From assembly GCA_003283875.1 (NCBI GenBank), contig QBXD01000002.1, positions 1-64,000 on the forward strand: a stretch of DNA of 64,000 nucleotides, read 5' to 3'. The stretch's first letter is position 1. Each line of letters opens with the position of its first letter. Origin of the DNA: SAR116 cluster bacterium AG-321-A13. GTDB taxonomy: Bacteria; Pseudomonadota; Alphaproteobacteria; Puniceispirillales; Marisalimonadaceae. A program made the translations under genes and the position numbers. Of this stretch, positions 29,570-38,866 are shown in pieces. Below the pieces are notes generated by a model, which was not told the origin of the DNA, did no database searches, and saw only the letters and a list, made by a program, of their open reading frames with translations.

Positions 29570-31086
29570 TCTTTGTGTTTAATTATTAAACTATATAAAT
29601 AAGGACCACAAAGACCTAAGAATGCCAGTATTAAAAAAAATGCAGCAAGTGGTTGAGCAAATATCATCCACCACTGACCGTCATACATTTTTAGAGAATG
29701 TTGAAGGTTTGTTTCTACCATTTCTCCTAAAATCAAACCCACAGCGATAGGAGCAACTGCAAAGCCATGTCTTCTTGCAAAAAATCCAATCACACCAAAA
29801 ATAAGAGCTATCCAAACATCAATTAAAGATTGTGATAGAGCGTATGCTCCTATTACTGATAAAGCAAAAACTATAGGCCATAATATTGAGATTGGAACCA
29901 GAGAAACTCGTGCAAAGAGTCTTGCAGCATAAAGACCCATAGCCATAAACATCAGGTTTGCTAAAAGCATTGATCCAAAAATTTGATATACTTTTTCAAC
30001 TTGTTCAGTAAACAAGTAAGCTCCCGGTCTGAGCCCATGAACCATTAGACCAACTAAAATAATCGCAGTTGTGCCACTACCAGGTATTCCTAGTACCATT
30101 GTTGGCACCATTGCGCCTCCAGTTGCAGCGTTATTAGCTGCCTCAGCCCCAGCTATTCCTTCAATAGATCCTTTTCCAAACTCTTCTTTGTTTTTAGACC
30201 ATCTTTTTGCTTCTGAGTAACCAATCATTGAGGCGACTGTAGCCCCTTCTGCTGGAAGAACGCCAATAAAGGTTCCTATACCGCACGACCTCAAAATAGT
30301 TTTCCAAATTCTTTTATAGTCTTCTTTTGTAGGTAACTTAACAGCTTTTAAAGCCACTGTTTCAACAATTTTATTTACCATTTTTGATTGAACCAGCAAT
30401 TCTGAAATAGCAAAAAGTCCTATGAAAACTGGAACGAAGGATAGACCCTCATATAAATCATAATTTCCAAACATAAATCGTTCTATTGCTGTTACTCTTT
30501 CGGCACCAATAGTTGAAAGCCAAACACCAAATATACCACCAATTAGGTTCTTAACAGCACCGCCTGCACTGATGCTTGCAAGCATAGAAAGTCCAAAAAT
30601 TGTTAATGCAAAATATTCTGGTGGACGAAATTCATAAGCAACCCTGGCTAATAACGGTGCTGCAATACATAAGACAATAACTGAAAACACGCCACCAACT
30701 GTGCTAGATACTACAGCAATTCCAAGAGCTCTTCCCGCTTCACCTTTTTGTGCTAATGGATATCCATCAAAGGTTGTGGCAGCAGCAGCTGAAGTTCCGG
30801 GGGTATTAATTAAAATAGCGGTTATAGATCCAGCAAAGGTTGCTGATACATAAATTGTTGACAAGACAGCAATAGCCTGAACAGGTTCCATAGTAAGAGT
30901 GAAAGGTAGTAATAATGCTGCGCCTGTAGTCGCACCAAGACCTGGTAATACTCCTATTATTACACCTAAAACAGTTGTAGCAAAAATTAATCCTAATAAG
31001 TAGGGGTCAGTAAATACCGAACCCATAGCAGAAAGTGCTTCAATCATAACCTTTACACCTAACCATAATAAATGTTTGTCAGCCAA
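29566..31086 (-). CDS. tctA: Tripartite tricarboxylate transporter large permease (TctA)
   Basis: GVLPGLGATTGAALLLPFT, INTPGTSAAAATTFDGYP, GIPGSGTTAIILVGLMVHG. Confidence 0.93.
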   Translation of the reverse strand: MADKHLLWLGVKVMIEALSAMGSVFTDPYLLGLIFATTVLGVIIGVLPGLGATTGAALLLPFTLTMEPVQAIAVLSTIYVSATFAGSITAILINTPGTSAAAATTFDGYPLAQKGEAGRALGIAVVSSTVGGVFSVIVLCIAAPLLARVAYEFRPPEYFALTIFGLSMLASISAGGAVKNLIGGIFGVWLSTIGAERVTAIERFMFGNYDLYEGLSFVPVFIGLFAISELLVQSKMVNKIVETVALKAVKLPTKEDYKRIWKTILRSCGIGTFIGVLPAEGATVASMIGYSEAKRWSKNKEEFGKGSIEGIAGAEAANNAATGGAMVPTMVLGIPGSGTTAIILVGLMVHGLRPGAYLFTEQVEKVYQIFGSMLLANLMFMAMGLYAARLFARVSLVPISILWPIVFALSVIGAYALSQSLIDVWIALIFGVIGFFARRHGFAVAPIAVGLILGEMVETNLQHSLKMYDGQWWMIFAQPLAAFFLILAFLGLCGPYLYSLIIKHKD

Positions 31087-31523
31087 CCTCTAGGAAATCT
31101 TACTTGTAAGACGTAATCAAAAAGGAGAAATACTGAAAGAGGTGTTGCAATTGCGTTTACAAGAGAAATCCATACTTTTTTTTGTCCCCAAGTTAAACCC
31201 ATTAAAAACATTACTGTTGGAATAGCAACAAACATATCTCCACTTACTTTAACCAAAATATAAAATATTAAAAAAAGTAACATGCTGGACCATGTCGGAA
31301 ATTTTTCAAGTTCTACTTCTTTTGGGTAAGTTTTATAGAATTGTAAAGAAAGGATCCCAACGAGCATTAAATTAATTACCATTAAAAAAATAGGAAATGA
31401 CCTTGCTTGCATACTATCACCAACAATCATTTCTGGAGAAGTCTCTAACTGTAATGATAAGTATATTACTACAAATGAGAATAGAGTTAGAAACAACGGA
31501 ATTATATATAATTTTTTTTTCAT
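31059..31523 (-). CDS. tctB: Tripartite tricarboxylate transporter small permease (TctB)
   Basis: Small four-TM protein between tctA and tctC; 28-bp overlap with tctA. Confidence 0.85.
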   Translation of the reverse strand: MKKKLYIIPLFLTLFSFVVIYLSLQLETSPEMIVGDSMQARSFPIFLMVINLMLVGILSLQFYKTYPKEVELEKFPTWSSMLLFLIFYILVKVSGDMFVAIPTVMFLMGLTWGQKKVWISLVNAIATPLSVFLLFDYVLQVRFPRGWLTNIYYG

Positions 31524-31535
31524 AACAAAGCTTTC

Positions 31536-31559
31536 AGATGCCCCAATTAAGGGGCATCT
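31536..31559 (-). promoter_or_regulatory. Strong intercistronic stem-loop between tctC and tctB
   Basis: AGATGCCCC-AATTAA-GGGGCATCT, perfect 9-bp stem. Confidence 0.75.
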
Positions 31560-31572
31560 AAACTGTTCAAAT

Positions 31573-32550
31573 TTATTTAAGTAATCCCATAGCTTTTAAA
31601 GCAGGTCCAAATTCACCAACCATGAATTTGATTTGCTTTCCCCAAGGACCAGAAGGTTGTGGAGAAGTGTTATCTAATCCAGAATTAGCAAGATAAGCTT
31701 GATACATTGAATGTTTCATTGCTTTTGATAGACCTTTTTCCATTTCAGCCACTCTTGCTGGATCAACACCCTTATGTGTTACAAAGCCTCTAGTAGTTGA
31801 TAAAACAAGATCAATACCCATTGATTTAGCTGTTTTAGCCTTAGGTATTGGCGCCATAGCATTTTCGCCTAAAATAACTAAAGGACATAAGTCACCAGCA
31901 TCAATTGGACCACCGGCTTCAGATAAATTTAAAACTCCAACGTCAACAGCACCAGCTACAACTTGAGTAGCAAGTTCTCCTCCACCTTTGAAAGGAATAT
32001 ACTTAGGCATTGGTTGTCCAAGCTTTTTTGCAAACAAGAATGCAGTAATATGGTCAATTGTACCTGTATGAGTTCCACCAAATGCAATTTTATCACCTTT
32101 TTTCATTCCAGCAACAAACGCTTCAGGAGTTTTGTATGGGCTAGTTTTACAATTTACCATTAGTATTTGTGGATCATTTGTACCTCTAGCTATAGGAGCC
32201 ATGTCTTCAACTTTTAACTTTGTTTTCCCCATAGCCATTGTAATTGCATGACCAACAGTAAAAGTTAAAATAGTGTTTCCATCAGCAGGTCTTGTCATAA
32301 AATAATTCATAGCGGCAGCTCCACCGCCACCTCTTTTATTAACAACAACCATATCTTGCTTTAAAACTCTTCTAGAACGAAGCATCATCATTCTTGAGTT
32401 AACATCAGTACCACCACCTGCACCTGCATGAGTTACAACTTCAATAGCAGGTTTTTTGGCAGCTAAAGATGGACCTGTAGTAAAAGCAATTGCTGAAACT
32501 ATTGCAGCTAATCCAGTACCAACTTTAAAAAGTGTAGTAGATTTAATCAT
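31573..32550 (-). CDS. tctC: Tripartite tricarboxylate transporter substrate-binding protein (TctC)
   Basis: Signal peptide, THAGAGGGTDVNSRMM, NKRGGGGAAAMNYF; Bug/TctC family. Confidence 0.92.
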   Translation of the reverse strand: MIKSTTLFKVGTGLAAIVSAIAFTTGPSLAAKKPAIEVVTHAGAGGGTDVNSRMMMLRSRRVLKQDMVVVNKRGGGGAAAMNYFMTRPADGNTILTFTVGHAITMAMGKTKLKVEDMAPIARGTNDPQILMVNCKTSPYKTPEAFVAGMKKGDKIAFGGTHTGTIDHITAFLFAKKLGQPMPKYIPFKGGGELATQVVAGAVDVGVLNLSEAGGPIDAGDLCPLVILGENAMAPIPKAKTAKSMGIDLVLSTTRGFVTHKGVDPARVAEMEKGLSKAMKHSMYQAYLANSGLDNTSPQPSGPWGKQIKFMVGEFGPALKAMGLLK

Positions 32551-32573
32551 TTAATTTCCTCCATAATGATTAA

Positions 32574-32634
32574 CCAGCATATGCTGGAAGTTTAATGTTA
32601 TAATAACATTAGTAGTTAAGAATAAAATATTCTT
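32574..32634. promoter_or_regulatory. Cluster of three palindromes upstream of tctC
   Basis: CCAGCATATGCTGG (32574-32587), AATGTTAT-A-ATAACATT (32594-32610), AAGAATA-AAA-TATTCTT (32618-32634). Confidence 0.6.
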
Positions 32635-32777
32635 ATCCCCATTTAAAATCGTATGTAATTTGAAGTTATTCAAAATACTTATCAAATGAATATCTGATTA
32701 TTACGAAATAAGAATATGAGTCAAGTATAACAGAGGTTATATAATGAGTTATTGTTTAATTAGTTAATTAAAACAAC

Positions 32778-32954
32778 TTATTTGTTTTTATCATTAGAGT
32801 TTTTTTTGAAGTTGGGGCTCATAGTAGTTCTGTAAATTTCTATTGTCTCAGTCCTAGTATAAATTTTCTTTTCATCGTGCATAAGAAAGTTATCAATTTC
32901 AGGAGCAGCACTTGCCAATTGAAAAATTACAGAAATTATTGAGAGAGGTTCCAA
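32778..32954 (-). CDS. Putative 58-aa small protein with TTG start
   Basis: AAGGAG seven nt upstream of TTG; MEPLSIISVIFQLASAAPEIDNFLMHDEKKIYTRTETIEIYRTTMSPNFKKNSNDKNK. Below ORF-track length cut-off. Confidence 0.45.
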   Translation of the reverse strand: MEPLSIISVIFQLASAAPEIDNFLMHDEKKIYTRTETIEIYRTTMSPNFKKNSNDKNK

Positions 32955-33102
32955 TTTAAAACTCCTTGTTTATAAAAAATTTGCAAACATTATGCCATTC
33001 AAAGAACAAAATTTAGGATAATTAAAGTAAATCATTGAAAATTTGAAAAATTATAATAAGTAATAGTTTTCAACAACGATCAAACAAAGAACTATAATTT
33101 AT

Positions 33103-33666
33103 ATGGAAAATTTTGAATTAATCGAAAAATATAATGCCTCTGATATTTCTATACCCAAGAATATGGTTGGTTGGATGAGATCTAATCATGCAGGTGAGAC
33201 AGGTGCTGTTTGGATATACCTAGGTGCTAAGTGTATTTTTTGGAATAAAAAAATTAAGTTAATGTCAAAAGAACATTATCAAACGGAAAAAAATCATTTA
33301 ATTATTATGAACCACCTATTATATAATAAAAGTAAAAGTAAACTTTTAATTTTATGGAGAATTCTAGGGTTTAGTTTGGGATTTATTTCGGCCTTGTTAG
33401 GTTATAGATTTTTTTGTGTCACTATACAATCAGTTGAGAGCTTTGTAGAACAACATTATCGAGAGCAAATAGAATTTTTATATAAAAAATCAATTTCTTT
33501 TGATCTCTTAAAAGTTTTAGAAATGTGTTGTGACGAAGAAGTTGAGCATCAAAATGATGCCAAAATGCAGAAGGGATTAGATAAAAACAGTTTTTTTGAA
33601 AATATGTGGTCTACTTTAATTGGCTCGGGATCTAATGTTGCAGTAAATGTTTCTAAATTAATATAG
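33103..33666 (+). CDS. coq7: Demethoxyubiquinone hydroxylase, COQ7 family (diiron)
   Basis: RSNHAGETGAVWIYLGA, EKNHL, VEQHYREQ, CDEEVEHQ diiron ligands. Confidence 0.88.
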   Translation: MENFELIEKYNASDISIPKNMVGWMRSNHAGETGAVWIYLGAKCIFWNKKIKLMSKEHYQTEKNHLIIMNHLLYNKSKSKLLILWRILGFSLGFISALLGYRFFCVTIQSVESFVEQHYREQIEFLYKKSISFDLLKVLEMCCDEEVEHQNDAKMQKGLDKNSFFENMWSTLIGSGSNVAVNVSKLI

Positions 33667-33675
33667 GTTTAAAAA

Positions 33676-34056
33676 ATGAATTTAACTAAAGTTTTTTATG
33701 ATGGTAAATGTGGCCTTTGTAGTAAGGAAATTAATTACTATAAAAAAATAGCTCCAAAGAATATTTTTGAATGGTATGATATTGCAACTAAACCAGATGA
33801 TTTAAAGCTTATTAAAGTATCTCAATATGATGCTTTAATGTTTTTACATGCGAAAGACCAAAACGCTGATGTGAAGATAGGTGTTGACGCTTTTATTTTG
33901 ATTTGGAGTAAATTAAGATTTTGGAATATATTGTCTGTTTTTGTAAGTCTTCCTGTCATTTATTCATTAGCCAAAATTACATATAACATTTTTGCTGGTT
34001 ATAGATTTAAAAAATTATCTCATTGTCAGGCAGCAAGTCAGGAAGTGTCAAAATAA
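33676..34056 (+). CDS. DCC-family thiol-disulfide oxidoreductase (DUF393)
   Basis: FYDGKCGLCSKEINYYKK (DGxCxxC motif). Confidence 0.88.
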   Translation: MNLTKVFYDGKCGLCSKEINYYKKIAPKNIFEWYDIATKPDDLKLIKVSQYDALMFLHAKDQNADVKIGVDAFILIWSKLRFWNILSVFVSLPVIYSLAKITYNIFAGYRFKKLSHCQAASQEVSK

Positions 34057-34057
34057 A

Positions 34058-34249
34058 ATGATAAAATGGGTAAAAAAGAAACTTAAAAAACCAGATATCA
34101 ATCTTTCAAAAAAAGAAACTCGCTTAGAGCAAATGAAAAAAAATCCTTATAAAAGAGTAGACAGTGAAAATATGACCGAGATTGAAAAAATGGATAAAGG
34201 CTTTAATGGTAAGACTTTTTCTATTAATGGAATGGATATAGATTTTTAA
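34058..34249 (+). CDS. Hypothetical small basic protein (63 aa)
   Basis: ATG at 34058 immediately after the DCC gene stop; MIKWVKKKLKKPDINLSKKETRLEQMKKNPYKRVDSENMTEIEKMDKGFNGKTFSINGMDIDF. Track start at 33992 overlaps the upstream gene. Confidence 0.5.
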   Translation: MIKWVKKKLKKPDINLSKKETRLEQMKKNPYKRVDSENMTEIEKMDKGFNGKTFSINGMDIDF

Positions 34250-34344
34250 ATCATCTAGCTAAAACATTTTTATTACTTTGCCTTTAATTGAATAATTATG
34301 TATTTTTTGATTCTTATTTTAAAGGTTAACTAGGGGGGTAAAAG

Positions 34345-35481
34345 ATGAGAAAGTTTACAACTACTTTAGGAGCGCTATTGGTAATGGCGACTTCCTCAAC
34401 ATTTGCTGATGGACATAAGGTAAAAGTTGGAATGATAACTACATTATCAGGTGGAGGTTCCGGTTTAGGTATTGATGTTAGAGATGGTTTTATGCTCGCT
34501 GTAAAAGGCAACAAAAATATTTCGGTAATAACTAAAGATGATCAACGTAAGCCAGACATTGCAGTTCAATTAGCAGATAAAATGATTCAGTCAGACAAAG
34601 TAGATGTTCTTACTGGAATTATATGGTCTAATTTGGCAATGGCAGTTGTACCGGCCACTGTAAATCAAGGTAAGTTTTATTTATCACCCAATGCTGGTCC
34701 ATCCAAACTAGCGGGAAAGGGTTGTCATAAAAATTATTTTAATGTGGCTTGGCAAAATGATAATTTACACGAAGCAGCAGGTGGTTATGCAAATTCTGCT
34801 GGTTTCAAAAATTCTTTTATTCTTGCTCCTAATTATCCAGCAGGTAAAGATGCTCTTACAGGGTATAAAAGATTTTTTAAAGGCAAGTTAGCTGGTGAAA
34901 TTTATACCAAGTTAGGACAAAAGGATTATGCAGCAGAGATTGCACAAATAAGAGCTTCAGGTGCAGATAGTGTGTTTTTCTTTCTTCCAGGTGGGATGGG
35001 GATTGGTTTCATGAAGCAATTTTCCCAATCAGGTATTAAACTTCCTGTAGTTGGTCCTGCATTTTCCTTTGATCAAGGTATATTGAAAGCTGTTGGAGAC
35101 GCAGCATTGGGTGTTAAAAACACCTCTCAATGGTCAAAAGATATAGATAACGGTGCTAACAAGAAATTTGTAAGTGACTTTAAAAATGAATACGGAAGAC
35201 TTCCTTCATTATATGCTTCTCAAGGTTATGACACTGGTAAACTTTTGATATCAGCAATGTCCAAGGCTAAAATTAAAGATATGGATAAATTTAGAGACGC
35301 TCTAAGAAAGGCAGATTTTTCATCTACTAGAGGTAAATTTAGTTTTGACACAAATCATCATCCAATTCAGGATATTTATGTTCGTGAAGTGATTAAAGAA
35401 GGTAAAACTCTTACTAATAAAATCGTTTCAGTCGGACTAAAAGATCATTCAAATGCATATGTTTCTGATTGTAAGATGTAA
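34345..35481 (+). CDS. livK: ABC transporter substrate-binding protein (LivK-like)
   Basis: Signal peptide; VKVGMITTLSGGGSGLGIDVRDGFMLAV; first gene of liv-type operon. Confidence 0.9.
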   Translation: MRKFTTTLGALLVMATSSTFADGHKVKVGMITTLSGGGSGLGIDVRDGFMLAVKGNKNISVITKDDQRKPDIAVQLADKMIQSDKVDVLTGIIWSNLAMAVVPATVNQGKFYLSPNAGPSKLAGKGCHKNYFNVAWQNDNLHEAAGGYANSAGFKNSFILAPNYPAGKDALTGYKRFFKGKLAGEIYTKLGQKDYAAEIAQIRASGADSVFFFLPGGMGIGFMKQFSQSGIKLPVVGPAFSFDQGILKAVGDAALGVKNTSQWSKDIDNGANKKFVSDFKNEYGRLPSLYASQGYDTGKLLISAMSKAKIKDMDKFRDALRKADFSSTRGKFSFDTNHHPIQDIYVREVIKEGKTLTNKIVSVGLKDHSNAYVSDCKM

Positions 35482-35491
35482 ATAAAATGTC

Positions 35492-35518
35492 TAGGTGATT
35501 TCTTAATGAAATCACCTA
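35492..35518 (+). promoter_or_regulatory. Strong intercistronic stem-loop between livK-like and livH-like genes
   Basis: TAGGTGATTTC-TTAAT-GAAATCACCTA, perfect 11-bp stem. Confidence 0.75.
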
Positions 35519-35535
35519 ATACGAATAATCCCTAA

Positions 35536-36453
35536 ATGACGCTTATATTATTTTTTGAACAGCTTTTGAACGGTATACAATTTGGAACTATGTTGTTTCT
35601 TATGTCTGCTGGTTTGACATTGATTTTTGGTGTAATGGGTCTAATAAATTTGGCCCACGGATCCTTTTATATGATTGGAGCTTTTAGTGCTGCATTAATT
35701 GCAGCATTAACTGAATCTTTCTGGTTAGCTTTATTAGCAAGTCTTGCAGGAGCAGCAATTGCAGGTGTTTTAATAGAAATTATAATTATAAGACGTTTGT
35801 ACAGACGGGACCATTTAGACCAGGTTTTGGCGACTTTTGCTCTAATATTGTTACTTTCAGAAGGAGTTAGGTGGTGTTTTGGAGCATTTCCTTTATACCT
35901 AAATATCCCAAATATACTTAATGGTACAGTGCCTATCTTTGATAATATAATTTATTCTAAATATAGATTGTTTATAATATTCATGGGTTTTCTAATTGCC
36001 TTAGGTCTCTATATTCTAATAACAAAGACACGTTTGGGTATTCGTATTAGAGCTGGGCAAAATGATCGTCAAATGATATCAGCCCTAGGTGTTGATATCT
36101 CAAAACTTTACACAATTGTGTTTGCAATAGGAGCGTCACTTGCAGGGTTGGCGGGTGCAATGATTGGAGCTATTCAATCAGTTGAGGTAGGAATGGGTGA
36201 GCCAATTTTAATCTTAGCTTTTGTTGTTATAGTAATTGGTGGAATAGGATCAATTAAAGGTGCTCTTGTAGGCTCTATATTAGTGGGTGTTACAGACACT
36301 ATTGGACGCATTTTTTTACCGGAGTTATTAAAACTATTCATGGAACCATCAAACGCAACTTCGGTAGGGTCTTCAATTGGATCAATGTTAATATATATTC
36401 TTATGGCACTTGTATTAATTATAAAACCATCTGGATTGTTTGGAAAAAGTTAA
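35536..36453 (+). CDS. livH: Branched-chain-type ABC permease (LivH-like)
   Basis: GIQFGTMLFLMSAGLTLIFGVMGLINLAHGSFYMIGAF. Confidence 0.92.
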   Translation: MTLILFFEQLLNGIQFGTMLFLMSAGLTLIFGVMGLINLAHGSFYMIGAFSAALIAALTESFWLALLASLAGAAIAGVLIEIIIIRRLYRRDHLDQVLATFALILLLSEGVRWCFGAFPLYLNIPNILNGTVPIFDNIIYSKYRLFIIFMGFLIALGLYILITKTRLGIRIRAGQNDRQMISALGVDISKLYTIVFAIGASLAGLAGAMIGAIQSVEVGMGEPILILAFVVIVIGGIGSIKGALVGSILVGVTDTIGRIFLPELLKLFMEPSNATSVGSSIGSMLIYILMALVLIIKPSGLFGKS

Positions 36454-36454
36454 C

Positions 36455-37438
36455 ATGATTATTGAAAAATTTTTTAATAAATGGATTATGTTTTTCCTCA
36501 TACTTATACCTTCCTGTGGTGTTATTTTTGATGAACCTTATTTCATAACCTTGGCAACAAAAGTTGTTATTCTTGGTATTGCGGGTATTGGTTTAAATTT
36601 AGCACTTGGTTATTGCGGTCTTATTTCCCTTGGCCACGCTGCTTTTTTTGGGATTGGTGGCTACATTACAGGAATATTATCTTTTCACGCACTAAATGAC
36701 GAGGTGTTATTTAGCTGGCCTTTGGCTGTTTCTGGTAGTTCTGAAATGCTAATTATTTGGCCAATAGCAATTTTAGTAAGTGCGTTATTTTCTTTTATAA
36801 TAGGTCTACTGTCTTTAAGAACTAGTGGCGTTTATTTTATTATGATTACTTTAGCATTTGCACAGATGTTATATTTTTTTTCAATTAGTTGGCCTAATTA
36901 TGGTGGTGAAGACGGCCTTTCAATATATATGAGAAATTCCTTTCCTATGGTTAATACAATGGATCCCCTAAGTTTTTATGTAATTTCTCTATTTTGGTTA
37001 TTATTTTCTATTTTTATCTCATTGAGATTAATCAATTCTCCCTTTGGTATGTCGTTTCAGGCAATTAAACAAAATGAAGAGAGAGTTAAATCAGTGGGAA
37101 TAGAAACATTCAAAGTAAAATTGTTAGTTTTTGTTATTTCTGGAACAATTACAGGCTTAGCTGGGTCGCTTTATACTGATTTAAATAGATTTGTGAGTCC
37201 AACTGTTCTTGACTGGCATACTTCTGGAGAAATAATGGTATTTGTCATACTTGGCGGAATGGCTAGACTTTATGGTCCTTTAGTCGGAGCGGCTTTTTTC
37301 ATTGCACTAGAGCAAACCCTTGGATCATATACAGAGAACTGGCAATTTTGGTTAGGTTTAATCCTTATTTTAGTAATACTATATGCACGATCAGGAATTT
37401 TAGGTTTGTTTGATAAGAAGTTAAGACATGAAAAATAA
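36455..37438 (+). CDS. livM: Branched-chain-type ABC permease (LivM-like)
   Basis: GLNLALGYCGLISLGHAAFFGIGGY; ATG at 36455 preferred over upstream TTG. Confidence 0.9.
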   Translation: MIIEKFFNKWIMFFLILIPSCGVIFDEPYFITLATKVVILGIAGIGLNLALGYCGLISLGHAAFFGIGGYITGILSFHALNDEVLFSWPLAVSGSSEMLIIWPIAILVSALFSFIIGLLSLRTSGVYFIMITLAFAQMLYFFSISWPNYGGEDGLSIYMRNSFPMVNTMDPLSFYVISLFWLLFSIFISLRLINSPFGMSFQAIKQNEERVKSVGIETFKVKLLVFVISGTITGLAGSLYTDLNRFVSPTVLDWHTSGEIMVFVILGGMARLYGPLVGAAFFIALEQTLGSYTENWQFWLGLILILVILYARSGILGLFDKKLRHEK

Positions 37439-38177
37439 AATTTTAAATATAAAAAATTTATCAAAATCTTATGGAGCATTTAAGGTTACAGATGAAATAG
37501 CCATCGACTTAAATTTTGACGAAATTCATGCTTTAATTGGACCAAACGGAGCGGGAAAATCAACGTTAATCAAACAAATTGTAGGAAGTGTTAAGCATGA
37601 CATAGGCTCAATTGTTTTGGATCAAGAAGATATAACTGATCTTAATGATGTTGAACGAGCAAAAATAGGTATATCTAGAACTTTTCAAGTTTCGTCAATT
37701 ATCCCAAAATTTAGTGCCTTAGATAATATAATTTTATCGCTTCTTGATAAATCCAAAGAAACATTTCAAATATTTAAAAGTATAAGAAAAAATAAAGAAT
37801 TAGATGCTAAAGCTAAAAAAATTCTCAGGGAGATTGAGCTATTTGATAAGAGCCATATTTTGGCCTCTGAACTTAGTCATGGTGATAGAAGAAAGCTAGA
37901 GGTTGGGTTAGCACTTGCTATGGATCCTAAGGTATTTTTGTTCGACGAACCTATGGCAGGTCTAGATGAAAGTGGAACGAAAATGATGATAAACCTATTT
38001 AAAAAAATTAAAACTAATTCACCTATTTTATTGATTGAACATGATATGGATGCAGTTTTTGCTCTAGCTGACAGAGTTTCTGTAATTAACTATGGAAAAA
38101 TAGTAGCAACTGGAACAGCTGACCAAATAAAATCTAACGTCCTAGTTCGTGATGTGTATTTAGGTTATGAAATTTAA
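37428..38177 (+). CDS. livG: Branched-chain-type ABC ATP-binding protein (LivG-like)
   Basis: GPNGAGKSTLIKQI, SRTFQVSS, FLFDEPMAGLDES. Confidence 0.92.
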   Translation: MKNKILNIKNLSKSYGAFKVTDEIAIDLNFDEIHALIGPNGAGKSTLIKQIVGSVKHDIGSIVLDQEDITDLNDVERAKIGISRTFQVSSIIPKFSALDNIILSLLDKSKETFQIFKSIRKNKELDAKAKKILREIELFDKSHILASELSHGDRRKLEVGLALAMDPKVFLFDEPMAGLDESGTKMMINLFKKIKTNSPILLIEHDMDAVFALADRVSVINYGKIVATGTADQIKSNVLVRDVYLGYEI

Positions 38178-38866
38178 TGAATAAACTTTTGAAAGTAAAA
38201 TCGCTTAAATCTTGGTATGGAGCTAGTCAAGCTCTTTTTGATGTTAATTTAGAAATAAATCAAGGTGAAATTGTTGCCTTGCTCGGCAGAAATGGAATGG
38301 GGAAGTCAACTACTATTAAAGCCATTTGTGGTTTGATAAATAAATATGAAGGTGAAATTAATTTTAATGAAATCTCACTTATAAAACGACCTAGTTATAA
38401 AATTGCTCAATTAGGAATAGGTTTAGTTCCTGAGGGACGAAGGGCTTTTTCTAATTTATCAGTTAAAGAGAATCTTGTCGCTACAGCTGTTGATGGAGAG
38501 TGGGATTTAGGTGCGATTTACAATTTATTTCCAAGATTGGAAGAAAGAAAACATCAAATAGCTTTTTCATTATCAGGAGGAGAACAACAAATGTTAGTAA
38601 TTGGAAGGGCTTTAATGACCAATCCAAAATTATTAATTTTAGACGAAGCAACTGAGGGTCTGTCACCGACTATTAGATCAGAGATCTGGAAAGTAATAGA
38701 AGTTTTAAAGGACAAATCAGCATCAATTTTAATTGTTGATAAATCGTTAAAGCAATTATTAGATTTAGCAGATAATTTTTTTATACTTGAGAAAGGGAGG
38801 ACTGTATGGAACGGACCTTCAACTCAGCTTACAAGTAAAATTGCCCAAGAATTCTTGGGAGTGTGA
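38177..38866 (+). CDS. livF: Branched-chain-type ABC ATP-binding protein (LivF-like)
   Basis: GRNGMGKSTTIK, VPEGRRAF, SGGEQQMLVIGRAL. Confidence 0.92.
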   Translation: MNKLLKVKSLKSWYGASQALFDVNLEINQGEIVALLGRNGMGKSTTIKAICGLINKYEGEINFNEISLIKRPSYKIAQLGIGLVPEGRRAFSNLSVKENLVATAVDGEWDLGAIYNLFPRLEERKHQIAFSLSGGEQQMLVIGRALMTNPKLLILDEATEGLSPTIRSEIWKVIEVLKDKSASILIVDKSLKQLLDLADNFFILEKGRTVWNGPSTQLTSKIAQEFLGV

